A stretch of DNA of 47,265 nt from an uncultured Ruminococcus sp. (GCA_902765625.1 CACXAO010000007.1:48496-95760), one strand, 5' to 3'. Positions 32,306-40,756 are shown, counted from the first letter of the stretch. Notes: generated by a model not told the origin, from the letters alone. Program-made: numbers and translations.

Positions 32306-32955
32306 TAAACATCACGCGCGTCAACAGGGAAGAGGCGCTGCGGTATCTCGGAGGCGCAGGCGAGCCCGACAGCCGTATGCTCGCGCTTCTCGACGAAGCC
32401 GAGGACGGGCTGCTCAAAGCCGCAAAGCCGAAGTACCTCTGCAAAATCGTTGAGCTGCCGTGCGAATGGCTGCTGCGCGGCGGGGATATCAAAAAACACC
32501 TCGGCGGCTGCGAAAAAGCGGCTGTGATGTGCGCCACTCTCGGCGCGGAGGTCGACAGGCTTATCAGGGTAAGTCAGATTTCGGATATGCCGCGCGCAGT
32601 TGTGCTCGACGCTCTCGCCGGAGCGATGATCGAGCAGGTCTGCTGCGAGGTCGACCGCATTCTGTCAGAGAAGCTGCCCGAAAGCTTCTTCACCTACCGT
32701 TTCAGCCCGGGCTACGGCGATTATCCTATAGAAATGCAGCGCGAATACCTGCGTTTTCTCGACGCGCCGCGAAAAATCGGTCTGGGCATGACCGAGAGCT
32801 TTTTGCTCACCCCAACAAAATCCGTCACAGCGGTGGCAGGAATCTCAAGCGCGCCGGTGCCTCGCGGCAGACGCGGCTGCGCTGTTTGCAGCATGCAAAA
32901 AACCTGCGCCTACCGAAGAAAGGGGTCTCACTGTGGATTTCAGAACCTTACTTAA
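32302..32955 (+). CDS. stand-alone methionine synthase reactivation-domain protein
   Basis: A 217-residue protein related to the C-terminal AdoMet-binding activation domain of MetH. Key region: YRFSPGYGDYPIEMQREYLRFLDAPRKIGLGMTESFLLTPTKSV, which holds the SAM-binding R-x-SPGYG-type motif. A Cys-rich tail follows (GCAVCSMQKTCAYR). In full-length MetH this domain donates a methyl group to rescue oxidised cob(II)alamin. Here it is a separate gene just before a MetH that lacks the domain. It overlaps both neighbours (4 nt with metF, 23 nt with metH), which argues for tight co-expression. Confidence 0.9.
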   Translation: MINITRVNREEALRYLGGAGEPDSRMLALLDEAEDGLLKAAKPKYLCKIVELPCEWLLRGGDIKKHLGGCEKAAVMCATLGAEVDRLIRVSQISDMPRAVVLDALAGAMIEQVCCEVDRILSEKLPESFFTYRFSPGYGDYPIEMQREYLRFLDAPRKIGLGMTESFLLTPTKSVTAVAGISSAPVPRGRRGCAVCSMQKTCAYRRKGSHCGFQNLT

Positions 32956-35326
32956 TACAAAAGAATTTATTTTGCTCGACGGCGCGATGGGCACGATGAT
33001 TCAGAAGAGCGGCGCGAAGTACGACCACTCTCCCGAAACCCTCAATCTCACCTCGCCCGGGCTTATCGCGTCCTTTCACCGCGCGTATGTCGACGCCGGC
33101 GCGGACGTTTTATATACCAACACCTTCGGTGCGAACGCCTACAAGCTCGAGGGCAGCGGCTGCACCGTGGCAGAGATAATCGGCGCGGCTGTCGGCAACG
33201 CAAGGTCAGCCGCCGGGGGAAGGGCGCTCGTCGCGCTCGACATAGGTCCCGTCGGTATGCTCTGCGAGCCTGCAGGCACAATGACCTTTGAGCAGGCGTA
33301 CGGCTACTTCAAGGAGCAGATCGAGGCAGGCGGCGACGCAGATCTGATAGTCTTTGAGACGATGACCGACCTGCTCGAGCTGAAAGCGGCTGTCCTCGCC
33401 GCGAAGGAGAACTCCGACAAGCCCGTAATCGCCACCATGACCTTTGAGCGCGACGGCAGAACCTTTACGGGCGTGTCGCCTGCGGCGTTCGCGTTAACCG
33501 CAACGGGTCTTGGGGTTGACGCGCTCGGCGTAAACTGTTCCCTGGGTCCCGACGAGCTTGAGCCTGTCGTCGCCGAGCTGACAAGGTACACCGACCTGCC
33601 TCTCGTCGTCAAGGCAAACGCCGGTCTGCCCGACCCAAACAGCAACGAATACAATATTTTACCCGACCGCTTTGCCGAATGCGTACAGGCGCTTTTGCCC
33701 TGCGGAGTCAAAATCGCGGGCGGCTGCTGCGGCACCACGCCGGAGTATATCGCGAAGCTCGGCGAAATGCTCTCGTCAAATAAATACACCCCCGTGCCGC
33801 GCACAGCGGATTCAGCCGTGTGCAGCGCAAGCACCGTCGTCGAGATAAACGCGCCGCGAATCATCGGCGAGCGTATCAACCCGACCGGCAAAAAGATATT
33901 CAAGCAGGCGCTCGTCGACAACAACATCGACTACATTCTCTCGCAGGCTCTCGTCCAGCTCAAGGGCGGCGCAGAGCTGCTCGACGTGAACGTCGGCCAC
34001 CCCGAAATCGACGAAAAAAGCATGATGGTTCGCGTTGTCAAGGCTATCCAGAGCGTGTGCGACGCGCCGCTGCAGATAGATTCCACAAAGCCCGAGGTGC
34101 TCGACGCGGGTCTGCGCAGCTACAGCGGCAAGCCCATCGTCAACTCCGTAAACGGCGAGGAAAAGAGCCTTTCGCAGGTGCTTCCCCTCGTCAAAAAGTA
34201 CGGCGCGGCTGTCGTGGGACTCACCTTGGACGAAAACGGCATTCCCAAAACCGCCGAGGGTCGTTTTGAGATAGCCAAAAAAATCGTGGAGCGCGCCGAG
34301 GCTCTGGGTATCGACAGGCGCGACGTGTTCATCGACTGCCTCACCCTCACCGTTTCAGCCGAGCAGGAGGCGTGCCGCCAGACTCTCGAGGCGCTTCACC
34401 GCGTCAAAACCGAGCTTGGCTGCAAAACCGTCCTCGGCGTTTCGAACATCTCGTTCGGACTTCCGAACCGCGGACTTGTAAACAGCACCTTCCTCACGAT
34501 GGCGCTCGAGCAGGGTCTTGACCTGCCCATCCTCAACCCGAACATCGAGGTGATGTCGGGTGCGGTGCGCGCCTTCCGCGTGCTTTCGGGCTACGACAAG
34601 AACGCAAACGACTTCGTCGCCGCCTACAACGACGCGCCTGCCACTCCTGCCGCACCTGCCGCAAAGCCGCAGCAGGGTACCGCCGACCTCTTCACCGCCG
34701 TCTACAGCGGTCTGAAAAACGAGGGAGCCGCCGCCACAAAGCTGCTTCTCGAGAAAGAGGACGCGATGGAGATCGTCAACCAAAGGCTGATTCCCGCTCT
34801 CGACAGGGTTGGCGCGGACTTTGAGAACAAAAAAATCTTTCTTCCGCAGCTGATCCAGAGCGCAAACACCGCTCAGGCGTGCTTTGACGTGATAAAGTCC
34901 CACCTCGCCAAATCGGGCGGCGCGGGCGTTAGCAAGGGCAAAATCATCCTCGCCACCGTCAAGGGCGATATCCACGACATCGGCAAGAACATCGTCAAAA
35001 CCCTGCTCGACAACTACGGCTACACCGTCGTTGACCTCGGCAGAGACGTAGACCCTCAGCTCGTCGTCGATACGGCTGTGGAGCAAAATATCACGATGGT
35101 CGGTCTCTCGGCGCTCATGACCACCACCCTCAAGAGCATGGAGGACACCATCGCGCTTATCCGCCGCACAAGGGAGCTGCAAAACCCCGACGGCTCCAGC
35201 CGCGTCACGGTATTTGTGGGCGGTGCGGTTCTGACAAAGGACTACGCCATGAAAATCGGCGCGGACTACTACTGCCGCGACGCCAAGGAGAGCGTAGACA
35301 CTGCAAAGCTTGTCTTTGGAAAATAG
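32933..35326 (+). CDS. metH: cobalamin-dependent methionine synthase (without activation domain)
   Basis: A 797-residue protein. The homocysteine-binding domain (about 1-290) has zinc ligands in NCSLG and GGCCGTTPEY. The pterin-binding methyl-THF domain (about 305-560) carries INPTGKK, DVNVGHPEID and NSVNGEE. A B12 cap follows, then the B12-binding domain with GDIHDIGKN, whose His681 ligates cobalt. It transfers methyl from methyl-THF to homocysteine. The activation domain found in the 1,200-residue E. coli enzyme is absent; the gene before it supplies it. Start is GTG 32933 with AAAGGGG 7 nt upstream, inside the previous gene. No clear terminator is seen after it. Confidence 0.95.
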   Translation: MDFRTLLNTKEFILLDGAMGTMIQKSGAKYDHSPETLNLTSPGLIASFHRAYVDAGADVLYTNTFGANAYKLEGSGCTVAEIIGAAVGNARSAAGGRALVALDIGPVGMLCEPAGTMTFEQAYGYFKEQIEAGGDADLIVFETMTDLLELKAAVLAAKENSDKPVIATMTFERDGRTFTGVSPAAFALTATGLGVDALGVNCSLGPDELEPVVAELTRYTDLPLVVKANAGLPDPNSNEYNILPDRFAECVQALLPCGVKIAGGCCGTTPEYIAKLGEMLSSNKYTPVPRTADSAVCSASTVVEINAPRIIGERINPTGKKIFKQALVDNNIDYILSQALVQLKGGAELLDVNVGHPEIDEKSMMVRVVKAIQSVCDAPLQIDSTKPEVLDAGLRSYSGKPIVNSVNGEEKSLSQVLPLVKKYGAAVVGLTLDENGIPKTAEGRFEIAKKIVERAEALGIDRRDVFIDCLTLTVSAEQEACRQTLEALHRVKTELGCKTVLGVSNISFGLPNRGLVNSTFLTMALEQGLDLPILNPNIEVMSGAVRAFRVLSGYDKNANDFVAAYNDAPATPAAPAAKPQQGTADLFTAVYSGLKNEGAAATKLLLEKEDAMEIVNQRLIPALDRVGADFENKKIFLPQLIQSANTAQACFDVIKSHLAKSGGAGVSKGKIILATVKGDIHDIGKNIVKTLLDNYGYTVVDLGRDVDPQLVVDTAVEQNITMVGLSALMTTTLKSMEDTIALIRRTRELQNPDGSSRVTVFVGGAVLTKDYAMKIGADYYCRDAKESVDTAKLVFGK

Positions 35327-35356
35327 CACATTTTCAACAGCGCGCAATATCTGCTG

Positions 35357-35385
35357 ATTGACATTTTTCTGTACGAATGATACAA
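35357..35385 (+). promoter_or_regulatory. sigma-A promoter of the dehydratase gene
   Basis: TTGACA (35357-35362) and TACAAT (35380-35385), spacer 17 nt, with TGA directly before the -10 box. Confidence 0.8.
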
Positions 35386-35428
35386 TAATATTTTAGAACA
35401 GTGTTATCCGAAAGAGGGGTTTCTCGGA

Positions 35429-37312
35429 TTGAAAGGAAAGTATAATTACCGCAAGGTGGTGCTGCTGCTTGCGGACATATTCATCATAATCACAAGCGGA
35501 GTGCTGCTCAACTACGCGCTCTCGCTGATCGGCTGGATAGGACCCGAGAGCAGCAAGGGTCTGCTCTACTACATGATCGTCAACATCCTCACCTGCGTGC
35601 TCTCGCTCGTCGTCTGCGGCGCGTACACGCGGCTGTGGCGTTACTTCAACATCAAGGACTATATAATATGCGGCGCGGCAATGGCAGGCGGCTTCACAAT
35701 CGGCTTTTTGCTGCTGTTCCTGCTTGGCAGGCGGCCGAGGCTGATATTCTGGGGTCTGTTCTTTTTGACCGCGACCGTCGGAATACTGCTTTTCCGCTAC
35801 CTGTTCAAGCGGACGTTTATTGACCTGACGGGAATCGGCTACCGCGAAAACGCCACGCGCACCCTCATCGTCGGCGCGGGTCAGGCAGGCAGAATGATTC
35901 TCCGCGAGATTCAGAACGCCGATTTTGACGAGAACAATCCGTCCAAAAATCTTCTCGCCGTCGGTTTTATCGACGACGACATCTTAAAGCAGGGCACAAA
36001 AATAGACCGTCTGCCCGTTCTCGGCACCTCGCCCGAAATCGAGCGCATCTGCGCCGAGTACAAGATACAGACGATCATCGTCGCGATACCCTCCTGCGAG
36101 GAGGACGAGAAGCGCAAGATACTCAACTTCTGCTCCAAGACCGACTGCGACATCAAGGTCATCCCGTACCTCAGCGAGCTGCTTTTCGGCGACGGCAACG
36201 ACCTTATCGCGCAGGCTAAGGAGATCAAGATCGAGGATTTGCTCGGCAGAAAGCCCATTGAGTTTGACCGCAAAAAGATACGCGATTTCATCAGGGGCAA
36301 GGTCTGCATGATAACGGGCGGCGGCGGTTCGATCGGAAGCGAGCTTGTGCGTCAGATCGCGGCATACGAGCCTGAGCAGATAATCATTATCGATATCTAC
36401 GAGAACAACGCCTACGACATTCAGCAGGAGCTTGTGCTGGAGTACGGCAGCGAGCTTAACCTCGTCACCCTCATCTCGTCCGTCCGCGACTACGACAAGA
36501 TGGAGCTTATCTTCCGCAAGTATCACCCCGAGCTTGTTTTCCACGCGGCGGCTCACAAGCACGTTCCGCTGATGGAGACCGTTCCCGAGGAGGCGGTCAA
36601 GAACAACATCTTCGGCACCTTCAACGTCGCGAAGCTTTCGCAGGATTACGGCGTTAAAAAGTTCGTTATGATCTCGACCGACAAGGCGGTCAACCCGACC
36701 AACGTCATGGGTGCGACCAAGCGCGCCTGCGAGATGATAATTCAGTACATGGCGCAGAATTCGACCCAGACGGAGTACGTGACAACGCGCTTCGGCAACG
36801 TCCTCGGCTCAAACGGTTCGGTCATTCCGCTTTTCCGCAGACAGATCGAAAGCGGCAACCCCGTCACCGTCACCCATCCCGACATAATCCGCTACTTCAT
36901 GACCATTCCCGAGGCTGTATCGCTCGTCCTCGAGGCAGGCGCTATGGCTAAGGGCGGCGAGATATTCGTGCTCGACATGGGCGCGCCGGTCAAGATCACC
37001 ACCCTCGCAGAAAACCTCATCCGTATGTACGGCAAGGTTCCCTACAAGGACGTTCCGATCGTCTTTACGGGACTCCGCCCGGGCGAGAAGCTCTTTGAGG
37101 AGCTGCTGATGGACGAGGAAGGTCTGAAATCGACCGCGAACAAAAAGATATTCATCGGCAACCAGATCGAGATAGACCCCGGCGAGCTTCACAAAAAGCT
37201 CGATATGCTGAAAAAAGCGGCGAACGACAACGACTCCGAAAAAACAGTCGAGCTGCTCGCGGAGCTGGTTCCGACGTTCCACCACAACGGTACAGAAAAG
37301 GCAGAGGCGTAA
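35429..37312 (+). CDS. membrane-anchored nucleotide-sugar 4,6-dehydratase (CapD/EpsC/PglF family)
   Basis: A 627-residue protein. Four N-terminal membrane helices (about 8-135) lead to a first Rossmann-like CoA-binding-type domain (TLIVGAGQAGRMI). An extended SDR dehydratase domain follows with NAD motif GGGGSIGSEL (about 295-304) and HAAAHKHVPLME. Its catalytic block STDKAVNPTNVMGATKR is the Thr-Asp-Lys variant typical of PglF/FlaA1-like enzymes. The likely reaction is UDP-GlcNAc to UDP-4-keto-6-deoxy sugar, feeding capsule, glycan or glycoprotein synthesis. TTG 35429 follows AAGAGGGG. Lying next to the UDP-GlcNAc precursor operon is suggestive. A terminator overlaps its stop codon. Confidence 0.9.
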   Translation: MKGKYNYRKVVLLLADIFIIITSGVLLNYALSLIGWIGPESSKGLLYYMIVNILTCVLSLVVCGAYTRLWRYFNIKDYIICGAAMAGGFTIGFLLLFLLGRRPRLIFWGLFFLTATVGILLFRYLFKRTFIDLTGIGYRENATRTLIVGAGQAGRMILREIQNADFDENNPSKNLLAVGFIDDDILKQGTKIDRLPVLGTSPEIERICAEYKIQTIIVAIPSCEEDEKRKILNFCSKTDCDIKVIPYLSELLFGDGNDLIAQAKEIKIEDLLGRKPIEFDRKKIRDFIRGKVCMITGGGGSIGSELVRQIAAYEPEQIIIIDIYENNAYDIQQELVLEYGSELNLVTLISSVRDYDKMELIFRKYHPELVFHAAAHKHVPLMETVPEEAVKNNIFGTFNVAKLSQDYGVKKFVMISTDKAVNPTNVMGATKRACEMIIQYMAQNSTQTEYVTTRFGNVLGSNGSVIPLFRRQIESGNPVTVTHPDIIRYFMTIPEAVSLVLEAGAMAKGGEIFVLDMGAPVKITTLAENLIRMYGKVPYKDVPIVFTGLRPGEKLFEELLMDEEGLKSTANKKIFIGNQIEIDPGELHKKLDMLKKAANDNDSEKTVELLAELVPTFHHNGTEKAEA

Positions 37313-37329
37313 AGCTTCTGTCTTTTTTT
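37300..37329 (+). terminator. terminator overlapping the stop codon
   Basis: Stem GGCAGAGG / CTTCTGTC (two wobbles) with the TAA stop codon in the loop, followed by seven T residues. Confidence 0.65.
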
Positions 37330-37449
37330 AGTTGGTAGTTGGTAGTTGGTAGTTGGCAGTTGGGTAGTTGGGTAGTTGGTAGTTGGGTAGTTGGTAGTTG
37401 GCAGTTGGTAGTTGGCAGTTGGTAGTTGGGTAGTTGGTAGGTGGTAGTT
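37329..37449 (+). repeat. heptanucleotide array, about 120 bp
   Basis: TAGTTGG and CAGTTGG units with occasional 8-nt variants, starting at the T run of the terminator. Confidence 0.95.
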
Positions 37450-37590
37450 GAAATATAAATCGGGTGCGGGTGTCCCGCCCAAAACTCCACTCTCCACTCT
37501 AAACTCTCCACTCTCCACTCTAAACTCTCCACTCTCAGCTCTAAACTCTCCACTCTCAGCTCTTAGCTCTAAAGCTCTCCGCTCTCCACT
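37450..37590 (+). repeat. junction motif and (ACTCTCC / ACTCTAA) array
   Basis: ATAAATCGGGTGCGG and a GGTGTCCCGCC segment, then about 100 bp of ACTCTCC, ACTCTAA and ACTCTCAGCTCTAA units. The first 50 bp match 9287-9337 almost base for base. Confidence 0.85.
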
Positions 37591-37597
37591 AATCTCC

Positions 37598-37626
37598 TTG
37601 ACTTTTGCCGCTGTTTGTGTTAAAAT
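37598..37626 (+). promoter_or_regulatory. sigma-A promoter of the nagB-glmM operon
   Basis: TTGACT (37598-37603) and TAAAAT (37621-37626), spacer 17 nt. Transcription would start near 37633, where a perfect 7-bp hairpin (GTTTACC 37633-37639 / GGTAAAC 37651-37657) would cap the 5' end. The leader is about 280 nt and contains the ribozyme. Confidence 0.75.
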
Positions 37627-37725
37627 TGCTATGTTTACCGTGGGAAAGTAGGTAAACCCGACATTGCGGTGCGGTTTGCATAAAAACGCGCCTCAAACGC
37701 ATAAAATAGTTCCTGCGAAAGGAGG

Positions 37726-37886
37726 ATATTCGGGCTATTAGCGCCGGGACCGTAACAGGTTGACGAGGTATGGCGGTTATCGAAAGATTCGGCGGATGCC
37801 GTCACGGCTCGGTGAGTCGTAAGAGAGAAACCAAAAAGCAGAATCAAAACTGTAACAAAGCGTCTCTCACCACCGAAAAAGAATAT
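37726..37886 (+). ncRNA. glmS-type glucosamine-6-phosphate ribozyme upstream of nagB
   Basis: The conserved core of the glmS ribozyme is readable in order: AGCGCC with the cleavage site between A37740 and G37741; the P2 arm leading to GTTGACGAGG; GGTTATCGA; TTCGGCGGATGCC, whose GGCGG can pair with GCGCC; and the 3' support region with TCGTAAG and AACAAAG. The P2 loop is short. Flanking ATATTC (37726-37731) and GAATAT (37881-37886) can close the fold. In known cases this RNA cleaves its own mRNA when GlcN6P binds, and the cut message is degraded. Here the first gene after it is nagB, 28 nt downstream, not glmS. Confidence 0.9.
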
Positions 37887-37913
37887 GAGATTAAGAAAAT
37901 GGAGATTTAAGAT

Positions 37914-38705
37914 ATGAGAGTTGTAATTCAGGATAACTATGACAAGATGTGCAAATGGGCTGCAAACTACATCGCAGACAAAATCAAGGCTCACAAGGAG
38001 GACCGTCCCTTTGTGCTCGGACTTCCCACCGGTTCCTCGCCCATCGGCGTTTACAAGGAGCTTTACACGATGAATCAGGCAGGCGAGCTTTCGTTCGCGA
38101 ACGTCGTCACCTTCAACATGGACGAGTACCTCGGACTTCCCCGTGAGCACGACCAGAGCTACTGGTACTTTATGCACGACTACTTCTTTGACCACCTTGT
38201 CGACATGAAGCCCGAGAACATCAATATTCTCAACGGCATGACCGACGACCCCGAGGGTGAATGCGCGCGCTACGAGGAGAAAATCGCTTCCTACGGCGGT
38301 ATCGACCTCTTTATGGGCGGCATCGGCGTTGACGGCCACATCGCCTTCAACGAGCCCTTCACAAGCCTTGCTTCGCGCACCGGCGTGAGAAACCTCACCA
38401 CCGACACCAGAATCGTTAACTCGCGTTTCTTCGGCAACGACCCCGAGGCTGTGCCCTCTCAGGCGCTCTCCGTAGGCGTAGGCACCGTTACCGATTCCAA
38501 GGAGGTTCTCATCCTCATCAACGGCCACAACAAGGCGAGAGCTCTTGCCGCTACCGTTGAGGGCAGCGTCAGCCACAAGTGGACCTGCTCCGCACTTCAG
38601 ATGCACAACGGCGCTATCATCGCCTGCGACGAGGCTGCCTGCGGCGAGCTGACTGTCGACACCTACAAATACTTCCTCGACATCGAGAAGAAGGAGAGAC
38701 TTTAA
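37914..38705 (+). CDS. nagB: NagB-type glucosamine-6-phosphate deaminase/isomerase, probably biosynthetic
   Basis: A 263-residue NagB with all catalytic residues: Asp70 (FNMDEY), Asp140-Gly-His142 (GVDGHIAFNE) and Glu147, matching E. coli Asp72, Asp141, His143 and Glu148. The phosphate loop GLPTGSSP is at 36-43. E. coli-like allosteric residues are changed: Arg158 is Gly157, Lys160 is Arg159 and Ser151 is Thr150. NagB interconverts GlcN6P + water and fructose-6-phosphate + ammonia. The upstream GlcN6P ribozyme and the two anabolic genes that follow argue that it works in the synthetic direction. GGAG at 37901-37904 serves ATG 37914. The stop overlaps the next start by 1 nt. Confidence 0.93.
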   Translation: MRVVIQDNYDKMCKWAANYIADKIKAHKEDRPFVLGLPTGSSPIGVYKELYTMNQAGELSFANVVTFNMDEYLGLPREHDQSYWYFMHDYFFDHLVDMKPENINILNGMTDDPEGECARYEEKIASYGGIDLFMGGIGVDGHIAFNEPFTSLASRTGVRNLTTDTRIVNSRFFGNDPEAVPSQALSVGVGTVTDSKEVLILINGHNKARALAATVEGSVSHKWTCSALQMHNGAIIACDEAACGELTVDTYKYFLDIEKKERL

Positions 38706-39367
38706 TGTATACTATCAAAGATATGTATGATCTCGATCATACCTTAGCGAAGGATTATCTTTCGCAGTTCACCTATCCGTGGGAGGCGCTCAAGGGTATC
38801 AAGGACTTTATCCTCGAGCTCGGTCCCACCCTCGGCGACGACTACGAGCAGAGAGCAGAGGGCGTTTGGGTTCACAAGACCGCAAAGGTTTTTGAGTCCG
38901 CATACCTCGGCGCACCCTGCATCATCGGACCTGAAACAGAGGTAAGACACGGCGCGTTCATCAGAGGCTCGGCTCTCGTCGGCGCAAACTGCGTTGTCGG
39001 CAACTCCGTTGAGCTCAAGAACGTCATCCTCTTCGACCACGTTCAGACCCCTCACTACAACTACGTAGGCGACTCCATTCTGGGTTACTTCTCCCACATG
39101 GGCGCAGGCTCGATTACCTCGAACGTAAAGTCCGACAAGAAGCTCGTCGTCGTTCACAACGGCACCGAGCACATCGAAACCGGTATCAAGAAGTTCGGCG
39201 CAATGCTGGGCGACTATGTTGAGGTAGGCTGCAACGCCGTATGCAACCCCGGCACCGTTATCGGCAGACATTCAAGCGTTTATCCCACCTCATGCGTCCG
39301 CGGCGTTATCCCCGAGAACTGCATTTTCAAGAACAGCGGCGTTGTTATAGAAAGGAAGGCTGACTGA
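38705..39367 (+). CDS. left-handed beta-helix acetyltransferase, GlmU C-terminal type
   Basis: A 220-residue protein with hexapeptide repeats (about 55-205). The block HYNYVGDSILG (His at about residue 119) aligns with the GlmU acetyltransferase motif HLTYLGDAEIG that holds its catalytic His. GAGSITSN corresponds to GAGTITCN. It probably acetylates glucosamine-1-phosphate to GlcNAc-1-phosphate. The uridyltransferase half of GlmU is missing; an N-terminal helical stretch of about 50 residues replaces it. It is coupled to nagB (TAATG) and to glmM (TGATG). AGGAG lies about 8 nt before the start. Confidence 0.85.
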   Translation: MYTIKDMYDLDHTLAKDYLSQFTYPWEALKGIKDFILELGPTLGDDYEQRAEGVWVHKTAKVFESAYLGAPCIIGPETEVRHGAFIRGSALVGANCVVGNSVELKNVILFDHVQTPHYNYVGDSILGYFSHMGAGSITSNVKSDKKLVVVHNGTEHIETGIKKFGAMLGDYVEVGCNAVCNPGTVIGRHSSVYPTSCVRGVIPENCIFKNSGVVIERKAD

Positions 39368-40716
39368 TGGGCAAGTATTTCGGAACAGACGGCTTCCGCG
39401 GCGAAGCAAACAAGAATCTGACCTTTGAGCACGCTGTGCAGATCGGCCGTTTCCTCGGCTGGTACTACGGCGCAAATCAGGGCAAAAAGGCAAAGGTTGT
39501 TATCGGCAAGGACACCCGCCGTTCATCCTATATGTTTGAGTACGCGCTGTGCACAGGCCTTATGGCGAGCGGCGCAGACGCTTATATCATGCACGTAACC
39601 ACAACCCCTTCGGTTGCGTACATCACAAGAATCGACGATTTTGACTGCGGCATCATGATCTCCGCTTCTCACAACCCCTTCTACGACAACGGCATCAAGC
39701 TTCTCAACAGCAAGGGCGAGAAGATGGAGGAGGAGACCCTGCTCAAGGTAGAGGACTACATCGACGGCAAGCTCGATATCCCCGTTGCCCACAGAGCCGA
39801 GATCGGCAGAACCGTCGACTACGTAGAGGGCAGAAACCGCTACATCGGCTACCTCATCTCGATGAGCAAGTACAGCTTCAAGAACGTCAAGGTAGGTCTT
39901 GACGTTGCAAACGGCGCGTCGTGGCAGATCGCCAAGGGCGTATTCGACGCTCTCGGCGCAAAGACATATGTTATGAACAACAACCCCGACGGCTTCAACA
40001 TCAACACCGACTGCGGTTCCACCCACATCGAGCACCTGCAGAAGTTCGTTGTTGACAACGGCCTCGACGTCGGTTTCGCTTACGACGGCGACGCTGACCG
40101 CTGCCTTGCCGTTGACGAGAAGGGCAACGTTGTAACGGGCGACCACATCATCTATATGTACGGCTGCTACATGAAGGAGAGAGGAAAGCTCCAGAACAAC
40201 AAGGTCGTTGCGACGATCATGAGCAACTTCGGTCTGTTCAAGGCTCTCGACAAGGCGGGCATTGAGTACGACAAGACAAAGGTCGGCGACAAGTATGTTT
40301 ACGAGAACATGATGCAGACCGGCAACAAGATCGGCGGCGAGGAGTCGGGACACATCATCTTCCCGACCTACGCGACAACGGGCGACGGCATTCTGACCTC
40401 GCTCAAGCTGATGGAGGTAATGCTCGCAAAGGAGAAGCCCATGAGCGAGCTTGCAGCGCCGATGGTAATGTATCCGCAGGTTCTCAAGAACGTGAGAGTA
40501 GCTTCCAAGCCCGACGCCAAGAACGACCCCGACGTACAGGCTGAGGTCGGGAAGGTAGCGGCTGCGCTGGGCGAGAACGGCAGAATCCTGCTCAGAGAGT
40601 CCGGCACAGAGCCCGTTATCCGCGTAATGGTAGAGGCAGGCTCCGACGAGGAGTGCGAGAAGTACGTAGATCAGGTAATCGACGTTATCCGCGCAAAAGG
40701 CCACATCGTAGGCTGA
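39367..40716 (+). CDS. glmM: phosphoglucosamine mutase
   Basis: A 449-residue alpha-phosphohexomutase of the GlmM branch. It has FGTDGFRG at the N-terminus, the active-site phosphoserine loop ISASHNPFYDNG (Ser101), the metal loop DGDADR, the sugar loop GGEESGH and the phosphate loop RESGTEP. It converts GlcN6P to GlcN1P, the step between the products of the two genes before it. Length is normal for GlmM. The start overlaps the acetyltransferase stop by 1 nt; AAAGGAAG precedes it. The operon ends in a strong terminator 5 nt downstream. Confidence 0.96.
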   Translation: MGKYFGTDGFRGEANKNLTFEHAVQIGRFLGWYYGANQGKKAKVVIGKDTRRSSYMFEYALCTGLMASGADAYIMHVTTTPSVAYITRIDDFDCGIMISASHNPFYDNGIKLLNSKGEKMEEETLLKVEDYIDGKLDIPVAHRAEIGRTVDYVEGRNRYIGYLISMSKYSFKNVKVGLDVANGASWQIAKGVFDALGAKTYVMNNNPDGFNINTDCGSTHIEHLQKFVVDNGLDVGFAYDGDADRCLAVDEKGNVVTGDHIIYMYGCYMKERGKLQNNKVVATIMSNFGLFKALDKAGIEYDKTKVGDKYVYENMMQTGNKIGGEESGHIIFPTYATTGDGILTSLKLMEVMLAKEKPMSELAAPMVMYPQVLKNVRVASKPDAKNDPDVQAEVGKVAAALGENGRILLRESGTEPVIRVMVEAGSDEECEKYVDQVIDVIRAKGHIVG

Positions 40717-40721
40717 TATAG

Positions 40722-40756
40722 AAAAAAGGTCTGACTTAAAGGTCGGACCTTTTTTT
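40722..40756 (+). terminator. rho-independent terminator of the nagB-glmM operon
   Basis: Stem AAAGGTCTGAC / GTCGGACCTTT with a TTAAAG loop, an A run before and seven T residues after it. Confidence 0.9.

Noticed and set aside
34355-35347. Antisense frames opposite metH, and similarly opposite glmM, nagB and the adhesin
   Set aside because: Composition is that of reversed coding sequence, with no recognisable motifs or ribosome sites.
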